Positions 9,583-18,006 of a stretch of 41,460 bases of DNA are shown here, in pieces (the stretch's first letter is position 1; every line of letters begins with the position of its first letter). The stretch spans positions 1 through 41,460 of the forward strand of contig CANQLY010000002.1 of NCBI GenBank assembly GCA_947624795.1, given 5' to 3'. The DNA comes from an uncultured Marinospirillum sp. (GTDB lineage Bacteria; Pseudomonadota; Gammaproteobacteria; Pseudomonadales; Halomonadaceae). The position numbers were made by a program, and so were the translations under genes. The notes below the pieces were generated by a model. That model was given only the letters and a program-made list of their open reading frames with translations, was not told the origin of the DNA and ran no database searches.

Positions 9583-9843
9583 ATGCCTGACGATAATTTT
9601 TCTGCTGAAGAAGAAAAAAACAAATCCATTGCACTGGTTTCATCCGTTTTATTTGTATTAGCTTTTATTATTATGATTTACTTACTGTTCACTAAATTCA
9701 TTATTAACACTAGCGTTCCTGAGTTACGTGAAGGCCATAAAGATGAGGGCTATTGTCAAATGGTGAAGCTTTATATTGACACCAACGGCAAAGAAGGCTG
9801 GCGTGATTACCGAGGCATTTACTACAAAGACTGCCTTAAGTAA
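9583..9843 (+). CDS. Small single-pass membrane protein of unknown function
   Basis: 86 residues. A charged cytoplasmic N-terminus (PDDNFSAEEEKNK) is followed by one transmembrane helix at about residues 16-39. The C-terminal part, rich in Gly, Tyr and Trp, holds two cysteines (GYCQMVKLY and YYKDCLK) framing NGKEGWRDYRGIYY. If exported, the cysteines could form a disulfide. GGAG stands about 9 nt before the ATG, so it looks like a real gene. I do not recognise the family. Its last 8 bases overlap the 3' end of recJ on the opposite strand. It may be expressed with the SulP gene 77 bp upstream. Confidence 0.7.
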   Translation: MPDDNFSAEEEKNKSIALVSSVLFVLAFIIMIYLLFTKFIINTSVPELREGHKDEGYCQMVKLYIDTNGKEGWRDYRGIYYKDCLK

Positions 9844-11641
9844 TCAGCTCAGCATGGTTTACCATCAATTGTAAACTTGTTTTGCCTCTAAAATCATTGG
9901 CTTCTAAACGGTAAACCAAACGGATTTGGTCACCCACTTGAAAAGGAAAGCTTGCACCGGCACAGGGCAAAGCATTAAACCAAATGGCTTTTAATAGGCT
10001 AGTTTGGCTAGGTAGGCTTGGGTTAGGTAGGCTTAAACTTAGCTGTAAATGCACAGGGTCAGCTCCCACTAAATTTAAACCTGCCACCTGAAATGTACCT
10101 TCAAACACCGGCGATTCAAATTCTCGGCCATAAGGTTCTAGCTTATTTAATAACTGCAATGTTTCTAAGTTAATTAGGCTAGGCTCTAGTTCGCCATCGG
10201 TTAACAAATAAGGGCTTAGTTTACGCTCGCCTAACTGGTAAAGAACTGCTTTTTCAAAGGCTTGCTGAAAATCAACTAAACGGGCTTTCCGCAAAGTAAA
10301 ACCAGCCGCAGCCTGATGCCCACCAAACTTTACAAAAAAACCAGGGTGAAGCTCATCAATTCTTTGTAAAGCCGCATGCATATTAACGCCTTCCACACTG
10401 CGCGCCGAAGCAACTAAATGCTTTGGGTTAGGGGTGGGTGTTAACACAACTGTGGGGCGACCGTATTTTTCTACTAACCTTGAAGCCACAATGCCTTGCA
10501 CACCCGAATGCCCCGTTTCAAGGTAAGCCACTAGGCTTTGCATGTTGGCATCCACCTGTTCTTTAGCACCTTTTAAAGCAAGGGTTACCATGTCAGCTTC
10601 AACCGTGCGCCTTTGTTGGTTGTCCGTATCTAACAGTTCAAGGTGCTGGCAAGCGGTAACTAGGTGCTTAGCAAGCAAATAATGCAAAGCATCATAAGGG
10701 TCAGCCATGCGTGAACTAGCATTAATTCGGGGACCGAGCTGAAACCCAAGGGTTGACGCCGTCCAAGTTTTTAAACGGCTACCCAATAGTTGACGAAACG
10801 CCTGCCAACACGCTTCATCAGAGGCGTTCATTATTTGTAAACCGGCACGCACCAAAGCACGATTAATGGCACTGCTACCCAAAGAAACGCAATCGGCTAC
10901 TGTGCCTAATGCTACAAAAGGTAAAAGAAAACTCAGCTTAGGCACTTGCTCTGCTAGTAAGCCTTCTTTCACCATGCTATTGCGTAATGCCGACATAAGT
11001 AACCAAGCCACGCCACAACCAGCAAGGGTTTTATCAGGGTAGCTGCAGTCTTTACGGGTAGGATTAATAACGGCATAGGCTGAAGCCGGCGGCCCAGCTT
11101 TTGGTAAAGCATGGTGATCGGTCACAATAACATCAATGCCTGCCGCTTTAAGGCGTGCAATCCGTGGCTCATCCGATGAGCCACAATCGGCAGTAATAAT
11201 CACCGTTGGCAAAGGGCTGCTAGCAAGAATACGGTCGGTTAACGAATCACTTACCCCATAACCATCGTCAATACGGTGGCCAATTAGGCTTTGAATGCGT
11301 TCAGCAGGAACACCAAGCAGCTGAGTTAAAGTGCGATAAATAACCACATGGGAAGTAATGCCATCCACATCATAATCGGTTAGTAAGCCAATTATTTCAC
11401 CTTGCATAACGGCTTGTTTAAGGCGTTCAACAGCAAGCTGAATATCGGCTAAAGAAGTGGGTGGGGCAAGTTGCTTTAAACTAGGTTCTATTAGGGCGCT
11501 AATCGAGGGTGAAGATTTGTTTAAGCGCCCTGCAAGCACTTTGGCTAAAAGTGGATGCACACCTTCGGCCAGCGCCTGCTGATAAATGGCTTTATTGACT
11601 GGCCTTGGGCGTAATTCAAGCTGAGTAGCAGATTTAAGCAT
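9836..11641 (-). CDS. recJ: Single-stranded-DNA-specific exonuclease RecJ
   Basis: 5'-3' ssDNA exonuclease of recombination and mismatch repair. DHH phosphoesterase motifs are in order: LLTDYDVDGITS (residues 87-97), TADCGS (150-155), VTDHHALP (173-180), and the DHHA1 motif KFGGHQAAAGF with His442. A C-terminal OB-like region follows and ends in FRGKTSLQLMVN, as in E. coli RecJ. Length is 601 residues. Motif I (DYDVDG for DFDADG) and the stretch INASSRMAD differ from the E. coli form but keep the metal-binding Asp and His residues. Its ATG lies inside the last codons of the chemoreceptor gene (8-bp overlap), so translation is probably coupled. In Pseudomonas-type genomes recJ follows thrC; here the chemoreceptor has been inserted between them. 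Confidence 0.92.
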   Translation of the reverse strand: MLKSATQLELRPRPVNKAIYQQALAEGVHPLLAKVLAGRLNKSSPSISALIEPSLKQLAPPTSLADIQLAVERLKQAVMQGEIIGLLTDYDVDGITSHVVIYRTLTQLLGVPAERIQSLIGHRIDDGYGVSDSLTDRILASSPLPTVIITADCGSSDEPRIARLKAAGIDVIVTDHHALPKAGPPASAYAVINPTRKDCSYPDKTLAGCGVAWLLMSALRNSMVKEGLLAEQVPKLSFLLPFVALGTVADCVSLGSSAINRALVRAGLQIMNASDEACWQAFRQLLGSRLKTWTASTLGFQLGPRINASSRMADPYDALHYLLAKHLVTACQHLELLDTDNQQRRTVEADMVTLALKGAKEQVDANMQSLVAYLETGHSGVQGIVASRLVEKYGRPTVVLTPTPNPKHLVASARSVEGVNMHAALQRIDELHPGFFVKFGGHQAAAGFTLRKARLVDFQQAFEKAVLYQLGERKLSPYLLTDGELEPSLINLETLQLLNKLEPYGREFESPVFEGTFQVAGLNLVGADPVHLQLSLSLPNPSLPSQTSLLKAIWFNALPCAGASFPFQVGDQIRLVYRLEANDFRGKTSLQLMVNHAELIT

Positions 11642-13907
11642 GTTCTATCTTGGCTAAAATCTCATTCAGCAGTGCAATGATTTGATCTGAATAATCATCA
11701 ATTTTTAAATACATATCTTCAGCCTGAGTTGTTTGACCCTGCTGCTTGGCCTTAATAATTTGATGAATCAATTCATGCATCTTCTTGTGAGGTTCTTCTA
11801 AGGCTTTCATTTCAGAAAAATGGCCAAAGTTTTTCATGCCTTCGCCAGAAAACCAAATGCCTAAATCGCACTGGGTGTGGCTAACGGCTTGATCAAGCCC
11901 TAGCGTTGACTGCCCATCTAGGAAGCTACGCAAACGCACCTTCCAAGCACGGTGCGCACTTTTTGCAAGCGCTAGTTCAACGTGTGGATCAATATTCACT
12001 TTAAAACCACGCATTTGTTTCATCAGTGCAGAAATCTCACTGCCTATGTCACTGGTTGCAGCAATAATATTCGCTGTTTGTCCTACGGTTTCTACCGCAC
12101 CTTCACTGATACTAACTATGTGGCGGTTAATATCGTCAGAAACAGCCGTTTGCTCTTCAGCAGCCGAAGCAATTTGAGCGCTCATATCACTAATGCGGCG
12201 CATGGCTTCAGTGATTTCTTGCAAAGCTAAACGCGCCGCTTCGGTTTGTTCAACCGTTTTCTCTGCTTCTTTGTGGCTGCGTTCAATCACATTCACCGAT
12301 TCTTCAACGCCCTGCTGTAACTGTTCTATCATGCCATGAATTTGACCCGTGGCTTCTTGTGAACGTTGGGCAAGCTGGCGTACTTCATCAGCAACCACCG
12401 CAAAGCCACGGCCATGCTCACCGGCACGCGCCGCCTCTATTGCTGCGTTAAGTGCTAGCAGGTTAGTTTGTTCAGAAATGCTGCTAATAACGTCTAAAAT
12501 ACTGTCAATATTTTCACTGTATTCATTTAGCTTACGAATCACCTGTGCTGCTTGATTCACTTCTGCAGCAAGGCGTGAAATACCTTCACTGGTTTGGTGA
12601 ACCACTTCATTACCATGGGCTGAACTTTGGTCTGCTTGATCGGTTGCATTGGCTGTTTCAGCGGCATGGCTAGCAATTTCTACCGCCGTAACCGACATTT
12701 CATGCATAGCAGTAGAAACTTCTTCGGTACTCATTTGCTGGCGACGCATAGAATCAGCTGTTTCGCCTGTTAAACGGAAGGTGTATTCAGCCTTAGAGCC
12801 TAACTCACCTACGTGGTCTAAAACTGTGAGTACGGTAGCTTCAACTTTGGCTACAAAACTATTAAAAGACTTAGCTACATCAGCTAATTCATTATTACCT
12901 TCTACTGGTAGGCGCTGACGTAAATCTTGGTCACCTTCAGAGATGTTTTCTAAGGCGCTGTTTAAGCGTTTAATTGGCGAAATAATGCCACGCGCTAAGA
13001 ACCAAGAAACCAATAAACCGGCTAAGAGAATAAAAAGTGCCACGGTGGAGCTAGTAGCAATGGCGCTTTTAAAGGCTGCCACACTGGCAGAAGAACGGTC
13101 GGCATAAATGGCCATCACACCAATAGTATTGCCGCTATAATCTTTTAGAGGAGTAGCTAAAACAGCAATATCTTGGCCTTTTTGTGAAGCTCGTGTCGTT
13201 AATTGATTGCCTTGCATTACTTCTTTTAAGTCACTGGGGTTAATCAGTGCTTCACCACGCCAAGTACTGACTAGCGTCTCAAACCCGTTTTCTTTGGCTT
13301 GATAAATAACCATATCGGCTTTTTGGCTGGCTTTAAAAGCATCGGCATAGGCCTGACGCAAAGATAAACCAAACTCTAAACTGCCGTAATGTTGACCCTG
13401 CCAACTAACCGGTACCACGCCACGAATACCGACACCCGCTACACCGCTTTCAATACCAGAAATGGCTTGCTTAGTACGGTTAGTTTCAACAACCGTTTGG
13501 CGAAAGGCCGCTAGATTATCGCCAAATTTAGCCGGCTGGTGTAACCGAAGAAAAGAAGTGGCTGGTGGCAGGTGGAACTGCATTTGTTCAATGCCTGCCA
13601 TTTGTTTTAGGTTGTTAAATACTGGCAGCAGCTGTTCTTGCAAAGCTTCACGGTTTTGCATTGCAAAATCACGTTGAATGGCTGGCTGATTAGCAACAGC
13701 AGCGGCTAGATGAAGTGCTTGAGATTGCTGAGCATCAATTTCATCCAATGCCGCTTGATACAAACGATCAAGCGCATTTTTTTCCGTTTGTAGCATTAGT
13801 TTATCCATATTATGCAGCTGCAAGGGTAACAACACACCTATGCTAAATATTAGCACTAATGCAAAACCCAACTGAATTCTCAAGCCTATACTTAGTTTAT
13901 TCAACAT
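11634..13907 (-). CDS. Methyl-accepting chemotaxis protein with periplasmic Cache-type sensor and C-terminal CZB zinc domain
   Basis: Transmembrane chemoreceptor, 757 residues from the ATG at 13907, which has AAGGAG 9 nt upstream; an in-frame TTG at 13925 is less likely. Order of parts: TM1 (about 10-31); a periplasmic sensor of about 250 residues resembling the double-Cache class (FHLPPATSFLRLHQPAKFGDN); TM2 (about 283-304); HAMP; signalling hairpin with the conserved tip SEQTNLLALNAAIEAARAGE. A C-terminal CZB domain runs from about residue 645 (AHRAWKVRLRSFL, HTQCDLGIWF, EPHKKMHELIH), with the His/Cys/His/His zinc ligands. CZB domains in TlpD and DgcZ sense zinc or oxidants, so this receptor probably combines a periplasmic ligand with a cytoplasmic metal/redox cue. 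The ligand is unknown. It overlaps recJ. Confidence 0.93.
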   Translation of the reverse strand: MLNKLSIGLRIQLGFALVLIFSIGVLLPLQLHNMDKLMLQTEKNALDRLYQAALDEIDAQQSQALHLAAAVANQPAIQRDFAMQNREALQEQLLPVFNNLKQMAGIEQMQFHLPPATSFLRLHQPAKFGDNLAAFRQTVVETNRTKQAISGIESGVAGVGIRGVVPVSWQGQHYGSLEFGLSLRQAYADAFKASQKADMVIYQAKENGFETLVSTWRGEALINPSDLKEVMQGNQLTTRASQKGQDIAVLATPLKDYSGNTIGVMAIYADRSSASVAAFKSAIATSSTVALFILLAGLLVSWFLARGIISPIKRLNSALENISEGDQDLRQRLPVEGNNELADVAKSFNSFVAKVEATVLTVLDHVGELGSKAEYTFRLTGETADSMRRQQMSTEEVSTAMHEMSVTAVEIASHAAETANATDQADQSSAHGNEVVHQTSEGISRLAAEVNQAAQVIRKLNEYSENIDSILDVISSISEQTNLLALNAAIEAARAGEHGRGFAVVADEVRQLAQRSQEATGQIHGMIEQLQQGVEESVNVIERSHKEAEKTVEQTEAARLALQEITEAMRRISDMSAQIASAAEEQTAVSDDINRHIVSISEGAVETVGQTANIIAATSDIGSEISALMKQMRGFKVNIDPHVELALAKSAHRAWKVRLRSFLDGQSTLGLDQAVSHTQCDLGIWFSGEGMKNFGHFSEMKALEEPHKKMHELIHQIIKAKQQGQTTQAEDMYLKIDDYSDQIIALLNEILAKIEHA

Positions 13908-13997
13908 AGGGTAGTTCTCCTTCAAATCTGCTTAATTTTTATTAGATTAACTAACAGGTTATTTTTAAAGTGCCTAAGGACTGAGTAATAGCCAATG

Positions 13998-15395
13998 CTA
14001 GCTTTTACTTTGCACTTTAACTAAATGCGCTTGCACTGCTTTTAAATCAGCAGGCAATACTGTGTAACGCTCTTCACGCTCAAGCAAGCCCGCCATGTGC
14101 TCTGGCAAAGCTGCACCTTCTGTAAATCCGGCTTTAATAATGGCTTCTTCAAATTTAGCAGGGTGAGCCGTTGCAAGTGTAATCACTGGAATGCTGGGGT
14201 CGACTGAACATTTTTGTGCCGCCAAATAGCCCGTTGCAGTGTGCGGATCTAACAACTCGCCCGTGCGTTCAAAAGCATCAGCAATCACTTCTAAAATGGT
14301 CGCATCGTCTAATGCAAGGCTTGCAAAAACCTCTTGTGCCTTGACCCAAGCTTTAGGATCTAACTGGGTGGCTTGGTTTTGGAAATCTTCTAACAAACTG
14401 GCTACGGCAGCACCGTCTTGTTCATACAAATCAAACAATAGGCGTTCAAAGTTAGAAGAAACCACAATATCCATAGAAGGCGCAAGGGTTGGCTCTAGCT
14501 TCTTTTTGCTAAAATCATTGTCATGCAAAGTGCGGTGCAAAATGTCGTTGGCATTGGTTGCAACAATAAGCTGACGAATAGGCAAGCCCATTTTACGTGC
14601 CACATAACCGGCAAACACATCACCAAAGTTAGCCGAAGGCACACTAAAAGACACTTCACGGTGCGGCGAACCTACAGCAACGGCACTGGTAAAGTAGTAA
14701 ACAATTTGCGCCATAATGCGCGCCCAGTTAATCGAGTTAACGGCAATTAAGCGCTGACCGTTTAGAAAGCTTTGATCACCAAAACTGGCTTTAACCATGG
14801 CTTGGCAATCATCAAAATCACCTTCAATGGCCAAGTTGTGTACGTTCGGCGCAAGTACACAGGTCATTTGGCGGCGCTGCACTTCTGAAACACGGTTATG
14901 CGGATGTAGAATAAAAATGTCGACCTGCTCGCAAGGCTTACACCCTTCAATAGCGGCTGAGCCAGTGTCACCCGAGGTTGCGCCCATAATCACGCCACGT
15001 TCACCACGCTTCACTAGGAAGTGATCTAACAAACGGCCTAATAGCTGCAAAGCAACGTCTTTAAACGCCAAGGTAGGGCCATGAAACAGCTCTAACAAAA
15101 AGTGATTGTTATCTAACTGCTTTAAAGGCGCGACTGCATCGTGATTAAAGCTGGCATAGGTTTTCTTTAAAATATCGCGCAGGGTTGTTTCGTCTATGCA
15201 ATCACCGACATAGGGGCGCATTACACGAAAAGCAACCTCGTGATAAGGCAAGCCTGCTAAGTCAGCAATTTCTTGCTTGCTCATTTGTGGGTAGGTTTCT
15301 GGCACATAAAGGCCACCGTCTGGTGCCAAACCGGTTAATACCACTTCTTCAAAACTAAGTGCAGGCGCTTGCCCGCGAGTGCTGATATAACGCAC
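13998..15395 (-). CDS. thrC: Threonine synthase
   Basis: PLP enzyme that converts O-phosphohomoserine to threonine. The PLP lysine is Lys112 in HGPTLAFKDVALQLLG, and the phosphate-binding loop is GATSGDTGSAAIEG. The N-terminus MRYISTRG is typical. Length of 465 residues matches the long proteobacterial form. It follows hom by 20 nt, forming the hom-thrC operon for threonine synthesis from aspartate semialdehyde. About 90 bp separates it from the chemoreceptor. Confidence 0.97.
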   Translation of the reverse strand: MRYISTRGQAPALSFEEVVLTGLAPDGGLYVPETYPQMSKQEIADLAGLPYHEVAFRVMRPYVGDCIDETTLRDILKKTYASFNHDAVAPLKQLDNNHFLLELFHGPTLAFKDVALQLLGRLLDHFLVKRGERGVIMGATSGDTGSAAIEGCKPCEQVDIFILHPHNRVSEVQRRQMTCVLAPNVHNLAIEGDFDDCQAMVKASFGDQSFLNGQRLIAVNSINWARIMAQIVYYFTSAVAVGSPHREVSFSVPSANFGDVFAGYVARKMGLPIRQLIVATNANDILHRTLHDNDFSKKKLEPTLAPSMDIVVSSNFERLLFDLYEQDGAAVASLLEDFQNQATQLDPKAWVKAQEVFASLALDDATILEVIADAFERTGELLDPHTATGYLAAQKCSVDPSIPVITLATAHPAKFEEAIIKAGFTEGAALPEHMAGLLEREERYTVLPADLKAVQAHLVKVQSKS

Positions 15396-15415
15396 GGCAT
15401 TTATCTCGCTATTAA

Positions 15416-16720
15416 TTATTGATCGTTTAAGCTTTCAACACGAATACGCATTACACCACCAGCGATATCGGCTAAAGATTCTATTTGGCGAATCACTTCA
15501 TTCATGGCCGCTTCTTTAGTCACATGCGTAAGTAAAATGATAGGCACTAACTCACCTTCTGTTGAGTCTCTTTGTATTATGGCTTCAATACTAATACCTT
15601 GCTCGCTTAAAATTGTTGCTACACGTGCCAATACACCCGGACGATCGACAGCTAATAAACGCAGGTAGTAAGCCGTTTCAATTTCTTCCATAGGCAGCAC
15701 AGGCAAATCATAAGATTGATCAGCAAAGGCTAGGTAAGGTACCCGTGATTCTTGATTTGCACCCATGGCACGCGCCACATCAACCAAATCAGCAATAACA
15801 GAAGAAGCGGTGGGTTCTGCACCGGCTCCGGCACCATAATAAAGCGTAGGCCCCACAGCATCACCACACACCATAACGGCATTTTTCACACCGTTCACAT
15901 TGGCCAACAAGCGCTCTTTTGGCACCAATGTTGGGTGAACACGCAACTCTAAACCGTCTTCAGTGCGGCGTGTAATACCTAAGTGTTTAATAACATAACC
16001 TAGCGCATCGGCCTGCTGAATGTCTTCAATGGTAATGCGGCTAATGCCTTCGGTATAAACACTATCAAAACTTAGTGGCACACCAAAAGCAATCGCAGAC
16101 AAAATGGTTAGCTTGTGTGCAGCATCAATGCCTTCCACATCAAACGTTGGGTCAGCTTCGGCATAGCCTAGCTCTTGCGCTTCGGCTAAAGCGTCTTCAA
16201 ACGACTTACCTTCTTGCTGCATGCTGCTTAAAATGTAGTTACCTGTACCATTAATAATACCAGCTACCCATTGAATTTTATTGGCCGTTAAGCCTTCACG
16301 AATGGATTTAATAATGGGAATACCACCGGCAACCGCTGCTTCAAAAGCAACCACTACACCGGCTTCACGTGCTGCTTGAAAAATCTCATTGCCGTGCACC
16401 GCAATTAAAGCTTTGTTAGCCGTTACTACGTGCTTACCCGCTTTAATGGCTTTCATTACCAAATCATAAGCAATGTCATAGCCACCAATTAGCTCGACAA
16501 CGATATCAATTTCAGGATTATCAATAACATCGAACACATCTTGCGATACATAAACGCTTGAAGTATCACAGTTAGGATTAGGAGTACGCGTTGCTACCTG
16601 CTCAATAACAATGGGCCGACCGGCTCGACGCGCAATTTCACTGGCATTACGTGACAACACATTAAAAACGCCGCCACCAACGGTACCTAGTCCACATACA
16701 GCCACTTTTACAGGTTTCAA
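15416..16720 (-). CDS. hom: Homoserine dehydrogenase
   Basis: Reduces aspartate semialdehyde to homoserine. It has an N-terminal Rossmann motif GLGTVGGGVF (residues 10-19), a catalytic region including NGTGNYILSSM and the AEADPTFDVEGIDAAHK signature, and a C-terminal ACT domain from about 345 (YYLRLLAVDRPGVLARVATILSEQ) that usually mediates threonine inhibition. The start codon is TTG, preceded by a strong TAGGAGAG. There is no alternative ATG near the conserved N-terminus MKPVKVAVCGLGTVG, so the TTG is very probably real. It is the stand-alone form, not fused to aspartokinase. Confidence 0.96.
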   Translation of the reverse strand: MKPVKVAVCGLGTVGGGVFNVLSRNASEIARRAGRPIVIEQVATRTPNPNCDTSSVYVSQDVFDVIDNPEIDIVVELIGGYDIAYDLVMKAIKAGKHVVTANKALIAVHGNEIFQAAREAGVVVAFEAAVAGGIPIIKSIREGLTANKIQWVAGIINGTGNYILSSMQQEGKSFEDALAEAQELGYAEADPTFDVEGIDAAHKLTILSAIAFGVPLSFDSVYTEGISRITIEDIQQADALGYVIKHLGITRRTEDGLELRVHPTLVPKERLLANVNGVKNAVMVCGDAVGPTLYYGAGAGAEPTASSVIADLVDVARAMGANQESRVPYLAFADQSYDLPVLPMEEIETAYYLRLLAVDRPGVLARVATILSEQGISIEAIIQRDSTEGELVPIILLTHVTKEAAMNEVIRQIESLADIAGGVMRIRVESLNDQ

Positions 16721-16770
16721 AATACTCTCCTACATTAAAAAATATCGCTATGATTGGATTCTAACCTAAA

Positions 16771-17487
16771 TTACAAACCTAACTCACTAATCAGGCGCTC
16801 GGCAGGTACAAAACCTGGAATTACTCGCCCATCGGGTAAGAAAATTGCAGGCGTGCCTTGCACACCTAACTGTCGGCCTAAATTGTACTGTTCGGCTATG
16901 GGGTTATCGCATTGTTTTTTAGCCAGTTTTTTACCTGCTTTAGCATCGGTCATCGCCTGCTGCCTATTATCGGCACACCACACATTCACCAAGTCATCAA
17001 AGCCTTTACCTTGGGGCCCTTGGCGTGGAAAAGCGAGGTACCTTACCTCTACACCTTGCTGGTTTAATTCTGGCACTTGTTCATGTAAACGTGAACAGTA
17101 AGGGCAGGTGGAATCTGTAAAAATTTGTATTACAGCTTTAGTTTTACCCTTGGCAGCAAACACTATTTGCTCTTTTACAGGTACCGCTTGAATTTTTTTG
17201 GTACGAATAGTGGAATGCGCCGCTTCAGTTAAATCAACCAAACCTAAGTCAGTAATTTCTAATAAATTACCTGCAAAAATATAGTCATTTTGTTTATTAA
17301 CATACAACAAATCACCCGAGCTTAATTGCACTTCATAAAAATTATCAACCGGCGATTCTTTAACTTCTACCACTTCAATGCGTGGGTCAATTTTTTGTAA
17401 ACGCACTTGAATATCATCTTGGGTTGCTGCTATTACAGAACCTGTAAAAAACAGCAATAACGTACTTTTTAAAACTTGCTTAAACAT
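16771..17487 (-). CDS. dsbC: Thiol:disulfide interchange protein DsbC
   Basis: Periplasmic disulfide isomerase. A signal peptide (residues 1-20, MFKQVLKSTLLLFFTGSVIA) is followed by the N-terminal dimerisation domain and a thioredoxin fold. The fold carries the active site Cys128-Pro-Tyr-Cys131 (DSTCPYCSRLHEQ) and the cis-proline loop QGTPAIFLPDG. A second cysteine pair (WCADN and KQCDN) fits the structural disulfide of DsbC. The start has TAGGAGATAGC immediately upstream. It lies 50 nt upstream of hom, the same order as in Pseudomonas, and may be cotranscribed. Confidence 0.95.
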   Translation of the reverse strand: MFKQVLKSTLLLFFTGSVIAATQDDIQVRLQKIDPRIEVVEVKESPVDNFYEVQLSSGDLLYVNKQNDYIFAGNLLEITDLGLVDLTEAAHSTIRTKKIQAVPVKEQIVFAAKGKTKAVIQIFTDSTCPYCSRLHEQVPELNQQGVEVRYLAFPRQGPQGKGFDDLVNVWCADNRQQAMTDAKAGKKLAKKQCDNPIAEQYNLGRQLGVQGTPAIFLPDGRVIPGFVPAERLISELGL

Positions 17488-17564
17488 TGCTATCTCCTAG
17501 CATTAACAAGTGTTCTAGTATGCCTACCGGCTACTTAAATGGCTAATATTGAAAATATAAACGC

Positions 17565-17594
17565 AAAAACGGGCACCCTAAGGCGCCCGTTTTT
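17565..17594 (-). terminator. Rho-independent terminator of the rpsP-rplS operon (bidirectional)
   Basis: Stem AAAAACGGGC/GCCCGTTTTT (17565-17574 and 17585-17594) with a 10-nt loop whose CC and GG can extend the pairing. Flanking A and T tracts make it functional on both strands. It lies about 40 nt after the rplS stop and upstream of dsbC. Confidence 0.9.
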
Positions 17595-17600
17595 ACTGAC

Positions 17601-17631
17601 TTATTTTTGTTAACGCAATTAACAAAAATAA
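17601..17631 (-). repeat. AT-rich perfect hairpin directly after rplS
   Basis: A 13-bp perfect inverted repeat (17601-17613 and 17619-17631; arms TTATTTTTGTTAA/TTAACAAAAATAA) with a 5-nt loop CGCAA begins one base after the rplS stop codon. It precedes the GC-rich terminator, giving two consecutive hairpins. It could protect the 3' end or slow polymerase before the main terminator. Confidence 0.7.
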
Positions 17632-17632
17632 C

Positions 17633-17989
17633 TTAAGCCAGCTTCTCTTTAATACGTGCAGACTTACCTGAACGCTCGCGTAGGTAGTAAATCTTCGCCT
17701 GACGCACAGCACCACGGCGCTTCACTTGAATCGATTCAACTAAAGGGCTGTAAGTTTGGAAAGTACGCTCTACGCCAACACCGCTTGAAATTTTACGCAC
17801 GGTGAAAGCAGAGTTTAAGCCACGGTTGCGCTTACCTAATACAACACCTTCGTAAGCCTGTAAACGCTCACGGGTACCTTCCTTAACTTTTACCTGAACG
17901 ACAACAGTGTCGCCGGGTGCAAAGTTAGGGATTTCTTTGGTCATTTGTTCGGCTTCAATCGCCTGAATAATAAGGTTTCTGCTGCTCAT
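17633..17989 (-). CDS. rplS: 50S ribosomal protein L19
   Basis: 118 residues, close to the E. coli length of 115. Conserved blocks [53 protein letters not shown] and [23 protein letters not shown] are all intact. It is the last gene of rpsP-rimM-trmD-rplS, 17 nt after trmD, and has AGGAGTGAGCAGC before the ATG. Confidence 0.98.
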   Translation of the reverse strand: MSSRNLIIQAIEAEQMTKEIPNFAPGDTVVVQVKVKEGTRERLQAYEGVVLGKRNRGLNSAFTVRKISSGVGVERTFQTYSPLVESIQVKRRGAVRQAKIYYLRERSGKSARIKEKLA

Positions 17990-18006
17990 TGCTGCTCACT
18001 CCTGGA

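Noticed and set aside
9836..11641. Possibility that recJ is a divergent, non-RecJ DHH phosphoesterase
   Set aside because: Motif differences (DYDVDG, DCG) are common among RecJ proteins, and the C-terminal OB-like end and genomic place fit RecJ.
14239..14574. 111-codon open frame opposite thrC
   Set aside because: Lies wholly within the conserved thrC reading frame on the other strand; no supporting start or homology.
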